Of a DNA stretch of 64,000 nt, positions 43,288-51,997 are shown piece by piece. Source of the stretch: Nitrospirota bacterium. GTDB taxonomy: Bacteria > Nitrospirota > Nitrospiria > Nitrospirales > Nitrospiraceae. Location of the stretch: NCBI GenBank assembly GCA_040757595.1, contig JBFLWP010000002.1:62001-126000 (forward strand). Direction: 5' to 3'. How positions within the stretch are numbered: position 1 is the stretch's first letter; the number at the start of each line of letters is the position of its first letter. The notes below the pieces were generated by a model, which had not been told where the DNA came from, made no database searches, and was given only the letters and a program-made list of their open reading frames with translations. A program made the translations under genes and the position numbers.

Positions 43288-44904
43288 ATGGAAGACATCG
43301 AGGGACACTCAACCATTCTCAAGAGGGTTGGGTTGAGGGCCAAGATCCTGCTCGGTCTGGGCCTCGCACTCTGCCCTATCGTCGGGATACTCGTTTTCAA
43401 CATGGTTTCGGCCCAGGAGGCGGTGCGGGCTTCCCAGGCCGCCCAGGACGCCGCCGCGCTCCGCCTGGAAGTCAACCTGATCCGGTTGGGGCTACGGGAG
43501 TACAGCCTGATCCAGCAGGTCGCGGCGCTCGACGCGGTGAAACGGCATCAGGCCCAATACCAGGAGCAGTCGCAAAGGATCGCCGAGCACTATGCGGGCG
43601 CCCCGGAGGTGAAGGCCAAGCTGGCGGCCGTGGATGGCGCGATGGCCGCGTTCGCGGACCACGGGCTCAAGATGGCCGACGCCTACATCCAGTTCGATAG
43701 AGTGGTGGGCAATACCTTCGTGGAGGAGTTCCTGAAGCAGGACGAGGCGTTGGTCGCCGCGCTGAAGGATTTGGAGGACGGGTTCGTCAAGGAGGCGCAG
43801 CAGCGGCTGGGCGCACTGGGGCTCGCCGCGAAGCTGGCCATGGCGCTCGTCGTGGCCAGCACGATCGGCTTTTCGCTGATCCTCGCCTGGCGGCTCCTGA
43901 TTCCGATCAGGCGGATGGTGGCCGGCATGGACCGCCTTTCTCAGGGGGATCTGACGGTCCAGGTGGACGTCACGAGCGAGGATGAACTGGGGCAGCTCGG
44001 CAAGCACTTCAACGCGGTCGTGCCGAAGCTGCAGGCGATGATCGGGAAGGTGGCGCACGTGACCGACAAGGTGGCCTCGGCGTCGGTGGAGCTCTCCGCG
44101 ACGGCGGAGCAGATGGCCAAGGGCGCCGACAGCCTGACCTCCCGGACCGCCCAGACCGCGACCGCGGTCGAGGAGATGAACGCGACGGTGGGGGAGGTGG
44201 CGCAGAACTCCGGCAAGGCGGCCACGATGGCGCAGGAGACCGTGCAGACGGCCAAGACGGGCCGCGAGGTGGTCGGCGAGACCATTTCGGGCATGCAGCA
44301 GATCTCCGAGGCGGTGACGCAGTCGGCCTCCATCATCTCGGCGCTCGGGAAGTCCTCGGACCAGATCGGCGAGATCGTGCGGGTGATCGAGGACATCGCG
44401 GACCAGACCAACCTGCTGGCCCTGAACGCCGCGATCGAGGCGGCCCGGGCCGGGGAGCAGGGCCGCGGGTTCGCGGTGGTGGCCGACGAGGTCCGCAAGC
44501 TGGCCGAGCGGACGACGAAGGCGACCAAGGAAATCGGGGACATGATCCGCCAGATCCAGCAGGACACGAAGGGGGCGGTGGCCTCGATGGAGGAGGGGAC
44601 GCAGAAGGTGGTGGGCGGCGTCTCGTTGGTGAACAAGACCGGCGAGGCGCTGGCGACGATTGCGGAGCGGGTGACGCAGACTGCGGACATGATCCGGCAG
44701 ATCGCGGTGGCGGCGGAGGAGCAGTCGGTGGCGACCCAGCAGATCTCCGGTGACCTGGAGACGGTGGCGAAGGTCTCGAAGGAATCCGCGAGCGGGGCGG
44801 CGGAGTCGGCCAAGGCCAGCCACGACCTGAGCCTGCTCGCCACCGAGTTGCAAAACATCGTGGGCGGGTTCAAGATCTCGGCGGACAAGCGGCGTGGAGG
44901 ATGA
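43288..44904 (+). CDS. Methyl-accepting chemotaxis protein with four-helix periplasmic domain
   Basis: The 538-residue receptor has membrane segments at about 18-40 and 185-208, a helical periplasmic sensor between them (no heme motif), HAMP ([20 protein letters not shown]) and a signalling domain whose gene sequence is identical to that of the receptor at 40655 over 851 bp. Ligand unknown. GGGAGGGAC precedes ATG 43288. cheW starts 4 bp after its stop, so receptor and coupling protein are co-translated. Confidence 0.92.
   Translation: MEDIEGHSTILKRVGLRAKILLGLGLALCPIVGILVFNMVSAQEAVRASQAAQDAAALRLEVNLIRLGLREYSLIQQVAALDAVKRHQAQYQEQSQRIAEHYAGAPEVKAKLAAVDGAMAAFADHGLKMADAYIQFDRVVGNTFVEEFLKQDEALVAALKDLEDGFVKEAQQRLGALGLAAKLAMALVVASTIGFSLILAWRLLIPIRRMVAGMDRLSQGDLTVQVDVTSEDELGQLGKHFNAVVPKLQAMIGKVAHVTDKVASASVELSATAEQMAKGADSLTSRTAQTATAVEEMNATVGEVAQNSGKAATMAQETVQTAKTGREVVGETISGMQQISEAVTQSASIISALGKSSDQIGEIVRVIEDIADQTNLLALNAAIEAARAGEQGRGFAVVADEVRKLAERTTKATKEIGDMIRQIQQDTKGAVASMEEGTQKVVGGVSLVNKTGEALATIAERVTQTADMIRQIAVAAEEQSVATQQISGDLETVAKVSKESASGAAESAKASHDLSLLATELQNIVGGFKISADKRRGG
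44026..44876 (+). repeat. Direct repeat, copy 2 (MCP signalling domain)
   Basis: Second copy of the 851-bp segment at 41486-42336. Divergent sensor halves joined to identical output halves suggest recent gene conversion or duplication. Confidence 0.9.
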
Positions 44905-44908
44905 CGCG

Positions 44909-45424
44909 ATGATCGCCCAGCAAGCTGAACAGTCGAAATCGGGCGCCCCCGCGGCGGCGGAAAAGGATGTCAACGGCGTGACGGAGGATTTCTGTCAGCT
45001 CGTCACCTGCCGGGTGGGACGCGAAGAGTTCGCCGTCGACATTTTAAGCGTGCAGGAAATCAACCGGATGGTGGAGATCACCAAGGTGCCGAAGGCTCCC
45101 TCGTTCGTCGAGGGCGTGATCAACCTGCGGGGGCGGATCATTCCGGTGCTGGACCTGCGGCGGCGCCTCGGGATTCCGGAAGCGGGGCGCACGGCCCAGT
45201 CCCGCATCGTGGTCGTCAACGTGGGCGGCAGGGTGATTGGGTTGGTCGTGGACGCGGTCTCGGAGGTGTTGCGCATCCCTCGTTCCACGATTGAGCCGCC
45301 CCCGTCCACCGGCGCCTCGGCCGGCGCCGAGTTCATCCAAGGGGTCGGGAAGATCAACGATCGGCTCCTGACCCTGCTGGATTTGAAGCGGCTGCTGACG
45401 CCGGAAGAGCAGGCGGCGGCGTAG
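44909..45424 (+). CDS. cheW: Chemotaxis coupling protein CheW
   Basis: The 171-residue protein is a single CheW domain with a short charged N-terminal tail: QLVTCRVGREEFAVDILSVQ, KVPKAPSFVEGVINLRGR, IIPVLDLRRRLG, VDAVSEVLRIP and GVGKINDRLLTLLDL. It bridges receptors and CheA. ATG 44909, with GGAGG at 44896-44900, partly inside the end of the MCP gene. Confidence 0.95.
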   Translation: MIAQQAEQSKSGAPAAAEKDVNGVTEDFCQLVTCRVGREEFAVDILSVQEINRMVEITKVPKAPSFVEGVINLRGRIIPVLDLRRRLGIPEAGRTAQSRIVVVNVGGRVIGLVVDAVSEVLRIPRSTIEPPPSTGASAGAEFIQGVGKINDRLLTLLDLKRLLTPEEQAAA

Positions 45425-45437
45425 CCTTCCGGCGCGA

Positions 45438-45665
45438 TCAGGGCGAGGGGGAAGGGCGGGACTCGGGCTTTCTTCGCTCCGAGAGGAGCCGTTCGAGCAC
45501 GCCCAGGGAGTGGTTCAAGAGATCGGAGGCGCAGGAGAGCGTCACCTGGAACTGTTGCATGGCCTCCTGCCACCGTCCTTCCTGTTGAAGCGCCTGGAAG
45601 CGGCGGTGTTGCTCTTCGAGAATGGCCTGCTTGGCGTCGAGGATCAGGCTTTCCGCTGGCGTCAT
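45438..45665 (-). CDS. Small helical protein of unknown function
   Basis: A 75-residue, helical, Gln/Glu/Leu-rich protein on the opposite strand between cheW and motA. ATG with a good GGAGGT ribosome-binding site. The pattern (LDAKQAILEEQHRRFQAL, LNHSLGVLERLLSER) resembles small flagellar chaperones or coiled-coil adaptors, but no family is recognised. It breaks the otherwise plus-strand run. Confidence 0.6.
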   Translation of the reverse strand: MTPAESLILDAKQAILEEQHRRFQALQQEGRWQEAMQQFQVTLSCASDLLNHSLGVLERLLSERRKPESRPSPSP

Positions 45666-45823
45666 GGGACCTCCATCGCGCGTTCTGGAGGCCTACCCTA
45701 TCAGGGCGAAAACCGGAGCGCAAGGGGGAAGGAAGGGCCCTCGTCGGTTGACCGCCGTTCTTGCCGGTTGACGCCCACAGGTGCCGGTTAGCGACGAGGT
45801 CCTGAGGCGGAGCGAGCACGGAC

Positions 45824-46588
45824 ATGGACATTACGACCTTAGCCGGCGTCATCCTCGCGATCGGAGCCATCCTCGGGGGCCAGATCCTCGAGGGCGGACA
45901 CCCCGGCTCCATCATGCAGCTGACCGCCTTCATCATCGTGATCGGCGGCACGGTCGGCGCGATCCTCGTACAGTCTCCCCTGGCGGTCTTCAAGAAGGGC
46001 CTCGGGTTGCTGTCGCTGGGCCTGTTCGACCCCAAGGTCGACTTGAAGGGAACCGTGACGCAGATCATCGATCTCGCCAACCTGTCCCGGAAGCAGGGCT
46101 TGCTGGCGCTCGAGGGGAAGATGAAGGAGATCCGCGATCCCTTCTTCCGAAAGGGCGTCCAGTTGATCGTGGACGGGACCGACGCCAAGCTGATCCAGGG
46201 GATCCTCCAGACCGAGGTGGACCATCACGAGGAGGAGGGCCTGGCGGCGGCGAAGATCTGGGAAGCGGCCGGAGGCTACGCGCCGACCGTCGGCATCCTC
46301 GGCGCCGTGCTGGGCCTGATCCACGTCATGGAGAATCTGTCCGACCCGTCCAAGCTGGGGAGCGGCATCGCGGTCGCGTTCGTGGCGACGGTGTACGGCG
46401 TCGGCTCGGCCAACCTGCTCTTCCTCCCGCTCGGCAACAAGATCAAGCAGAAGCTCAAGGTGGAGACGACGGCGCGCGTCATGCTGATCGACGGGCTCGT
46501 CGGGCTCGCACAAGGGGAGAATCCGCGCATGTTGCAGGAGCGGCTCGAGAGCTACCTTCCCCACGAGGAAAAAGCCAAGAAGACGTGA
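45824..46588 (+). CDS. motA: Flagellar motor stator protein MotA
   Basis: The 254-residue membrane protein has four predicted membrane helices, beginning LAGVILAIGAILGGQILEG and FIIVIGGTVGAILVQ, a long cytoplasmic loop with charged residues, and the two terminal helices (YAPTVGILGAVLGLIHVM, GIAVAFVATVYGVGSANLLF), as in MotA/PomA. With MotB it forms the ion channel that drives rotation. H+ versus Na+ coupling cannot be decided safely by eye. Confidence 0.94.
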   Translation: MDITTLAGVILAIGAILGGQILEGGHPGSIMQLTAFIIVIGGTVGAILVQSPLAVFKKGLGLLSLGLFDPKVDLKGTVTQIIDLANLSRKQGLLALEGKMKEIRDPFFRKGVQLIVDGTDAKLIQGILQTEVDHHEEEGLAAAKIWEAAGGYAPTVGILGAVLGLIHVMENLSDPSKLGSGIAVAFVATVYGVGSANLLFLPLGNKIKQKLKVETTARVMLIDGLVGLAQGENPRMLQERLESYLPHEEKAKKT

Positions 46589-46645
46589 TGCGTATCTCGT
46601 CCGACGCTTCACGCGCGACGAGGTGCGAGCAACGTTCTGTGGTCT

Positions 46646-47362
46646 ATGGCCGGCCGGCACAAACACGAAGAGCACGAGAACCACGAGCGGTGGCTGGTCT
46701 CCTACGCGGACTTCATCACGCTCCTGTTCGCCTTCTTCGTCGTCATGTACTCGGTGTCGGCCCTGAACGAGGGCAAGTTCAAGGTCGTCGCCCAGTCGAT
46801 CCAGGAAGCGTTGAAGCCGATCATCAAGAAGGAGAGCGCCAACCTTCGCTACGACGTCGGCCAGTCGCAGTCGGCCATCGTCCCGGCCATCAGTCCCAAG
46901 GTCCAATTCCTGAAGAAGGCCCACGCGGTGCTCAACCCGTTCGCCCACGACGCGAAGTTTCAGAACCAGATCATGGTGACCGAAACCGAGCACGGCATCC
47001 TGGTGACGCTCGCCGAGAGCCTGATGTTCCAGAGCGGGCAGGCCGACATCAAGCAGGCGGCGCTGCCCGTGCTCGAAGCTCTGGCCGAGGTCCTGACGGA
47101 TCCGGATCAACAGATCAAGGAGGTCCGGATCGAAGGACACACGGACGACGTGCCGATCCGCACCCCGCAGTTTTCCTCCAACTGGGAGCTCTCCGCCATG
47201 CGCGCCGTCATGGTCCTGCGGGTCATGACGGAGTTGTACAAGGTCGAGCCCGGCGTGGTGTCCGCCACCGGGTACGCGGAGTTCAAGCCCGTGACCGACA
47301 ACCTCACCCCCGAGCACCGAGCCCAGAATCGCCGCGTCGAGCTCAACGTCATCATGGACTGA
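46646..47362 (+). CDS. motB: Flagellar motor stator protein MotB
   Basis: The 238-residue protein has one membrane helix with the ion-binding Asp (SYADFITLLFAFFVVMYS) and a C-terminal OmpA-like peptidoglycan-binding domain (EGHTDDVPIRT, NWELSAMRA, GYAEFKPV, RRVELNVIMD). It anchors the stator to the cell wall. The 57-bp gap after motA contains a short heptamer-like stretch. Confidence 0.95.
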   Translation: MAGRHKHEEHENHERWLVSYADFITLLFAFFVVMYSVSALNEGKFKVVAQSIQEALKPIIKKESANLRYDVGQSQSAIVPAISPKVQFLKKAHAVLNPFAHDAKFQNQIMVTETEHGILVTLAESLMFQSGQADIKQAALPVLEALAEVLTDPDQQIKEVRIEGHTDDVPIRTPQFSSNWELSAMRAVMVLRVMTELYKVEPGVVSATGYAEFKPVTDNLTPEHRAQNRRVELNVIMD

Positions 47363-47406
47363 CGTCCGTTGATCCTCCATATCGAAACCTGGTAAATACG
47401 CCGATC

Positions 47407-47787
47407 ATGACGCGGGCGTTTCTCCCGGCCGGAGCGGTCATGGCCGGCCTTTCGGTCGCAGCCGGCGCGTTCGGCGCCCATTCCCTGAAGGCGGTCCTGT
47501 CGCCCGAGCAGATGACCGTCTTCGAGACGGCTGCCCGCTACCAGATGTATCACGCGCTGGGGCTGGTGGCGGTCGGGGTGCTGGGCCAGGCCGGATGCGG
47601 GGGCGACCGCTTGATCCGGGCGGCCGGATGGTTGTTCTTTCTGGGAATCCTGCTCTTTTCCGGAAGCCTCTACCTCGTGACCTTGACCGGAATCCGGTGG
47701 CTGGGAGCCGTGACGCCCTTAGGCGGCGCAGCCTTTCTGGCCGGGTGGGGGACGTTGGCTTGGGCAGCGATCAAAAGCAAAGTATGA
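47407..47787 (+). CDS. DUF423 family membrane protein
   Basis: The 126-residue protein has four membrane helices and the DUF423 signatures AGAFGAHSLKAVLSPEQ, FETAARYQMYHALGLV and FSGSLYLVTLTG, ending with the conserved TPLGGAAFLAGW. Function is unknown in all bacteria; often called YgdD-like. No link to motility is evident. Confidence 0.9.
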   Translation: MTRAFLPAGAVMAGLSVAAGAFGAHSLKAVLSPEQMTVFETAARYQMYHALGLVAVGVLGQAGCGGDRLIRAAGWLFFLGILLFSGSLYLVTLTGIRWLGAVTPLGGAAFLAGWGTLAWAAIKSKV

Positions 47788-47884
47788 AGTAGGAAGGCGG
47801 AAGGATGAAGTTGAAACTGCTGGGCCTCCTTGCTCATCCTCTCCTAACTTCCTACTTCGTCCTTCCTACTTCATCCTTTCTTTT
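47788..47884. repeat. Palindromic heptamer array J
   Basis: GAAGTAG, GAAGGCG, GAAGGAT, GAAGTTG units are answered by CTTCCTA, CTTCGTC, CTTCCTA, CTTCATC. It sits between convergent genes and supplies the stop codon (TAG in GAAGTAG) of the minus-strand gene. Confidence 0.75.
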
Positions 47885-49050
47885 TGGCAGGGGGCGGTCC
47901 TTTTCCCCGTAATGGAGCCCCAGGCGCCGGCCGAGTTGACGAACGTGCCTTCCAGCCGCTGCCCCCCGCTCCCAAACAGCAGACTGTCCTCCTGAACTCC
48001 GCCCTGAAACTCCCAGCGGAGGTAGACCGTATCCCCAAGAATCACGACCTTGGACGGGCGAGGGCCGGCCGCCTCGGTTGCACCGGGCGGCGGAAAGGAC
48101 AGCATCATCTTGTGGTCCTGATGGTTCTGGTGATTGTGCACGGTCCACTGCCAGGTTCCGCAGAGCCGAGCCAACCCCTTCACTTCTTGGAGCCGGTCCT
48201 TCCAGCGATGGAGCAGGGTCCAAGCCCCCGTGACCGCCAGTTCTGCGTCGGCCTCGGCCCTGAGGGCGAGCGCGACCATGTGGGCCGTCACGACCGGGCG
48301 CAGGCGGGCCGAGAAATAACGGGAGGCAAAGGTCTCCCGATCGCTTCCGGACAGCGACCCGGCCGCCTCCGATTCCAGGAGGCGACGGCGGATGCCGGTC
48401 GCTCCCTCACGTTCAGCGACGGAAAGCCAAGAGTCCTCCGTTTCCACAAGGCGGGCATAGGCCCGGTCCATCCGGGCCGCATACTCGCCGTAGGAGGAGG
48501 GGACGTCTGTGCCCGCCTCCGGCGCCGGGGGGATCGCCACGAGGACATCGCTCAACCGCCAGGCCCGGCGGAGGCTTGAACGGGCTCCCCGCGCAAACAG
48601 CCAGGGCTCTTGCCGGTCGGCCTGCTGGACGGCGACACGCAAGGGTTCCGCCTCGCCGGCCTCCGCCGCACCGACCATGACCCTGGCCAACCGCCACGAA
48701 GCCAAGTCGGCCGTGAGCTGCAGCGCCGCCCCCTTGATCTCTTCAACCACCTCTTCACTGATCCCTGAGCCGCTCCTAGCAATGGGGGAGCGGGCGCCTT
48801 GAGAGGGAGCGACGACGGCACCGCTTTCCTTGAGAGCCAGTGGAGGGGCCAGGGTCGTGGAAAAGAATGTGAGGGCCTCCGTCTCGGAGGTGATGGAGGC
48901 CAAGCGAGCCCCCTCGGTTCGCAGAATCGCCTGAAAGTCGGGGACGGCGCTCTCCGAGGACATCGGCCCGGCAACCGCCGCGGTCGAAAAGAAAAACGGA
49001 CCGGCGATCACCAACGACAACCAAGCCCCGGCAACCCTTCTGCGGCTCAT
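47866..49050 (-). CDS. Secreted protein of unknown function
   Basis: The 394-residue product has a signal peptide (SRRRVAGAWLSLVIAGPFFF, cut near AVAG) and no membrane segment after it. It is mostly helical in the middle (residues 110-290) and has a beta-type C-terminal stretch (TWQWTVHNHQNH, VYLRWEFQGGVQEDSLLF). The last codons are from heptamer array J. No family recognised. Periplasmic or outer-membrane location likely. Confidence 0.78.
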   Translation of the reverse strand: MSRRRVAGAWLSLVIAGPFFFSTAAVAGPMSSESAVPDFQAILRTEGARLASITSETEALTFFSTTLAPPLALKESGAVVAPSQGARSPIARSGSGISEEVVEEIKGAALQLTADLASWRLARVMVGAAEAGEAEPLRVAVQQADRQEPWLFARGARSSLRRAWRLSDVLVAIPPAPEAGTDVPSSYGEYAARMDRAYARLVETEDSWLSVAEREGATGIRRRLLESEAAGSLSGSDRETFASRYFSARLRPVVTAHMVALALRAEADAELAVTGAWTLLHRWKDRLQEVKGLARLCGTWQWTVHNHQNHQDHKMMLSFPPPGATEAAGPRPSKVVILGDTVYLRWEFQGGVQEDSLLFGSGGQRLEGTFVNSAGAWGSITGKRTAPCQKERMK

Positions 49051-49166
49051 GAAAACAGTTTGAGATATCTGGAAGGAAATCGCAATGCACCCAAGGAAGG
49101 ACGAAGAGCGGATGCAGGAAGAAACCCCTTAGGCACTGAAGGATAATACTCAGTTAATACAATGGC

Positions 49167-49967
49167 TTATTTTGCATCTTTAAAGCATTCCGAGAGGAAC
49201 TCGACGGTGGCTTCCCACGCCCGGTTGGCTGCGTCGGATCGGTACGTGTCCGGACGCATTTCGTTGCAAAAACCCAGGGGGCTCCCCTCATAGGTCCGCA
49301 CGTCGATCCGCTTGCCGTATTCCCTGGCAACCCTGGTCAGTTCCTCCACCTGCTCCGCCGTCACTCCCTGGTCCAACGCGGCCCGGTGATACTGGATGGG
49401 GCAGGCCTGGTCCTTGAGCAGGCTCAGCGGAGTGATCAGCCGGCCGTAGAAGGACACCGAGGTCCGCAGGCGCCGCCGATAGCAGGCAAACCTCATGGCC
49501 AGCCATCCGCCCATGCCGAACCCGATCGCGCCGTGGATGTTCCGCTTGACATAGTCGCGCGTGTTCAGAAACTCGCAGCAGGCGTTCAAGTCCTGCATCA
49601 TGTCGGCTTCCTTGACCCGCTCCATCAGCGCGGCGGCGACCTCGGCATTGGCGGTGACCATTCCTCCCTGCCTGGCGTAGAGGTTCGGCACCAACGTCAC
49701 GTACCCTTCGCAGGCGAGGCGGGCCGCCAGGTCCTTGATCTGGACGTTCAGGCCCCAGGCCTCGTGCAGCACGATCAGGGCCGGATAGGTTCCCTTGGCC
49801 TGCGGCCAGAACATCAGCCCCTCCACCTGGGCCGCTTTGGACTGACGTGTTTTGAAGTAGGGATCGACCGAGAGGTCCGAGATCGACGGGATCGGCTCAC
49901 CGCTGGGGAAACGGACGGTGCCGGTACCGATCTGCTCTTTTGTAAATGGGGCGACTCGTTCAACCAT
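49167..49967 (-). CDS. Dienelactone hydrolase-like alpha/beta-hydrolase, triad altered
   Basis: The 266-residue protein has the dienelactone hydrolase fold (YPALIVLHEAWGLN, AARLACEGYVTLVPNLY), but the nucleophile elbow reads GFGMGG instead of GFCxGG, and the late His motif (HGF) reads PLGF. The classical Cys/Ser-His pair is therefore absent. It may be a pseudoenzyme or use other residues. No signal peptide. Single gene with its own leader; a hairpin-forming repeat lies upstream. Confidence 0.8.
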   Translation of the reverse strand: MVERVAPFTKEQIGTGTVRFPSGEPIPSISDLSVDPYFKTRQSKAAQVEGLMFWPQAKGTYPALIVLHEAWGLNVQIKDLAARLACEGYVTLVPNLYARQGGMVTANAEVAAALMERVKEADMMQDLNACCEFLNTRDYVKRNIHGAIGFGMGGWLAMRFACYRRRLRTSVSFYGRLITPLSLLKDQACPIQYHRAALDQGVTAEQVEELTRVAREYGKRIDVRTYEGSPLGFCNEMRPDTYRSDAANRAWEATVEFLSECFKDAK

Positions 49968-50024
49968 GCAAGCAGCTTCAACCGTGCATCAAACGGGGGC
50001 ACTATAACGAACGATGCCGGCAAA

Positions 50025-50085
50025 AAGCAATCAGTCGCCAGCTATCGGCAAAGCTGACGGCTGATCGCTGATAGCTTTTGTCTGC
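50025..50085. repeat. Inverted repeat K
   Basis: AAAAGCAATCAGTCGCCAGC and related units on the left match GCTGATCGCTGATAGCTTTT on the right. This is an imperfect palindrome between two minus-strand genes, in the style of the other heptamer arrays but with weaker periodicity. Confidence 0.55.
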
Positions 50086-50322
50086 TCAGGTTTCCGCGAC
50101 GATGTGCGTGTCCGTTTCTTCCACTCCCTCGATGGTGTGGATCTTCGTGATGACGACGTCGGACAGGGCCTTCTCGTCCCCCACGTTCACGAAGCTGAAG
50201 ATGTCCGGTTGGCCGAAGCAAGGATGAGCCTGTTCGACGCCCGTGATCTTCTTCAGGGCCTTGAGCACGTCCTTGGTCTTGCCGGCCTTGACCTTGATCA
50301 GCACATAGGCTTTGGTCGCCAT
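50086..50322 (-). CDS. Lrp/AsnC-type ligand-binding (RAM) domain protein
   Basis: Seventy-eight residues, a stand-alone RAM domain without DNA-binding part: AYVLIKVKAGKTKDVLKALK, ITGV, and VVITKIHTIEGVEETDTHI. Stand-alone RAM proteins bind amino acids or act as oligomeric sensors. AGGAGGATGT precedes the ATG at 50322. Confidence 0.88.
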   Translation of the reverse strand: MATKAYVLIKVKAGKTKDVLKALKKITGVEQAHPCFGQPDIFSFVNVGDEKALSDVVITKIHTIEGVEETDTHIVAET

Positions 50323-50376
50323 ACATCCTCCTCTGTTATGTGACGAGTAGGGGATCCGGACGCGCAATTCTACACC

Positions 50377-50406
50377 GATCACGCATCACGCGTCACGCGT
50401 TACGGC
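50377..50406. repeat. Heptamer run L
   Basis: ATCACGC, ATCACGC, GTCACGC, GTTACGG: four 7-bp units. The TAA stop of the Kelch gene (minus strand) lies within the last unit. Confidence 0.65.
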
Positions 50407-51902
50407 GTGGCTTCCGCGCCAGGCATCTCGAGCCGGCGGGCGGCATAGAGCCGGTGCAGGTCCTGGCCCCGTTCCGTCAGGCGCTGGCGCGCGTCGAGAA
50501 AGACCCTGGCGAGCAACTCGAAGTCCCGACGGCCCACGTTGTACGAGCCGAAGCCTTCCTCCAGCCCTGGCCTGGCCCAGGCCGCCTCGTCACCCAGGTA
50601 CTGGATGAGAGCTTCCAGGGATTGCGACGTCCAGCCGCTGGCCCGAAACGTTTCGACTGCAGCCGGCGCGTCGCCTCCCACCTTGGCGGAAAGGGCTTCC
50701 TCCAGCACCTGCCTGACCGCCTGGTTGTCGCTCTTCATGAGGGCGGCTTGAAACTGGATCAACGCCCGAATCAGGCGGTTCGCCTCCGGACTGGATTCCG
50801 GCGGCAGGACGTCGGCCGCCTCGAAGGTGGCGAGCAGGGCCATGACGGTCCCCACCTGCTGGGGCGTGGCCCGGGAGCCGCTCCGGGGGAGATCCGGCGG
50901 GAGAAACATCTCGTTCGCATGACTATAGGACCCGCCGGGCTTCGGGCCGCCGCACAGGACGTACAGCCGTTCGTTGACCACGGCGGAGCCCAGCCCGTGG
51001 CGCCCGGTCGGCATCGGCGCCATGGACTGCCAGCGATCCTGTCCCGGCACGTAGGCGTCGTTATCGCGGAAGGTCCCCTCCGGCGCCTCGCCGCCCAGCG
51101 CATAGATGGTTCCTCTGAGAACCGACGCCGTCAGGCCGCTGCGCGGAACGGGGAGGTCCGCCGCCTTCGACCAGCGGTCGGCTTGGGGATCGTAGACCTC
51201 CACGACCGCCACGTTCCGGCCATAGTTCTGATTCAGACGTCCCCCGATCGCGTAGATCCTTCCTCCCGCCGACGCGGCGGCCAAGTGGTCCCTGGGGGTC
51301 GGGAGGGGAGCCCGTGCTTTCCAAGTCCGGCCGGCTGGGTCATATTCCTCGACCGCGGCGACGTTCGCCGTTCCGTCGTACCCGCCGATCGCATAGAGCT
51401 TCCCGTCCCATACAGCCACCGCCAGCGCACCCCTGGCCGTCGGCATGGCGGGCCCCTCGGTCCACCGGTCGGCGGCCGGATCGTACATATAGAGGCTCGC
51501 CACCGGGCTCCAGACGGAGAGCCACGACCTGGTATAGCCCCCGACCAAGTAGAGACGGTCTCCGAGCGAAACAAGGCCGACGTGGTGCAGCCCGACCGGC
51601 AGCGGCGCCTTGGTCGTCCAACGATCGGTCGCTGGATCATACTCCTCCACGGTGCGGCTGATCGTGGGGCTGGGCAGGTTCCCGAGGCTCGGCTCATCGA
51701 ACCCGCCGACGACGTAGATCTTGCCTCCGATGGCCGCTGCGGCCACCTCGGTCCGCTTCGTCGGAGCGGGGGAGAGGACCTGCCAGACACCCGGAGAGGG
51801 GCCGGTCTGGCCGGCGGCGGCCGCGTGGCTTACGACGGGGAGCAAGAGAAGGGAACAAAGGAAGAGCCGGCTTACAGGGCGGCGGAACCAAAGCGTACGC
51901 AT
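50400..51902 (-). CDS. Secreted Kelch-repeat beta-propeller protein
   Basis: The 500-residue protein has a signal peptide (LFLCSLLLLPVVSHAAAA) and six Kelch units of about 50 residues, each with GG after a hydrophobic strand and a YDPxxDRW ending (for example IYVVGGFDEP, YDPATDRWTTKAPLP). A helical C-terminal 130 residues follows. Kelch propellers bind proteins or glycans, or act as oxidase scaffolds. No catalytic signature is seen. The -10 box TATAAT (51916-51911 on the minus strand) is so close to the ATG that the mRNA may be leaderless. Confidence 0.88.
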   Translation of the reverse strand: MRTLWFRRPVSRLFLCSLLLLPVVSHAAAAGQTGPSPGVWQVLSPAPTKRTEVAAAAIGGKIYVVGGFDEPSLGNLPSPTISRTVEEYDPATDRWTTKAPLPVGLHHVGLVSLGDRLYLVGGYTRSWLSVWSPVASLYMYDPAADRWTEGPAMPTARGALAVAVWDGKLYAIGGYDGTANVAAVEEYDPAGRTWKARAPLPTPRDHLAAASAGGRIYAIGGRLNQNYGRNVAVVEVYDPQADRWSKAADLPVPRSGLTASVLRGTIYALGGEAPEGTFRDNDAYVPGQDRWQSMAPMPTGRHGLGSAVVNERLYVLCGGPKPGGSYSHANEMFLPPDLPRSGSRATPQQVGTVMALLATFEAADVLPPESSPEANRLIRALIQFQAALMKSDNQAVRQVLEEALSAKVGGDAPAAVETFRASGWTSQSLEALIQYLGDEAAWARPGLEEGFGSYNVGRRDFELLARVFLDARQRLTERGQDLHRLYAARRLEMPGAEATP

Positions 51903-51910
51903 GGGGCGGT

Positions 51911-51965
51911 ATTATAGCAAACCAATCCCCCTGTTATTGCAAACCTCCGGAGGGCTGCCTATAAT
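51911..51965. promoter_or_regulatory. Divergent promoter region, Kelch gene and comM
   Basis: For comM: TTGCAA (51937-51942), 17 bp, TATAAT (51960-51965), then the ATG at 51998. For the Kelch gene: TATAAT on the minus strand (51916-51911) with only a poor -35 at 17 bp. The self-complementary TTGCAA lies between. Confidence 0.65.
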
Positions 51966-51997
51966 CCCGCCGGACTCAGCCTCAGTCCTGGTGTTCC

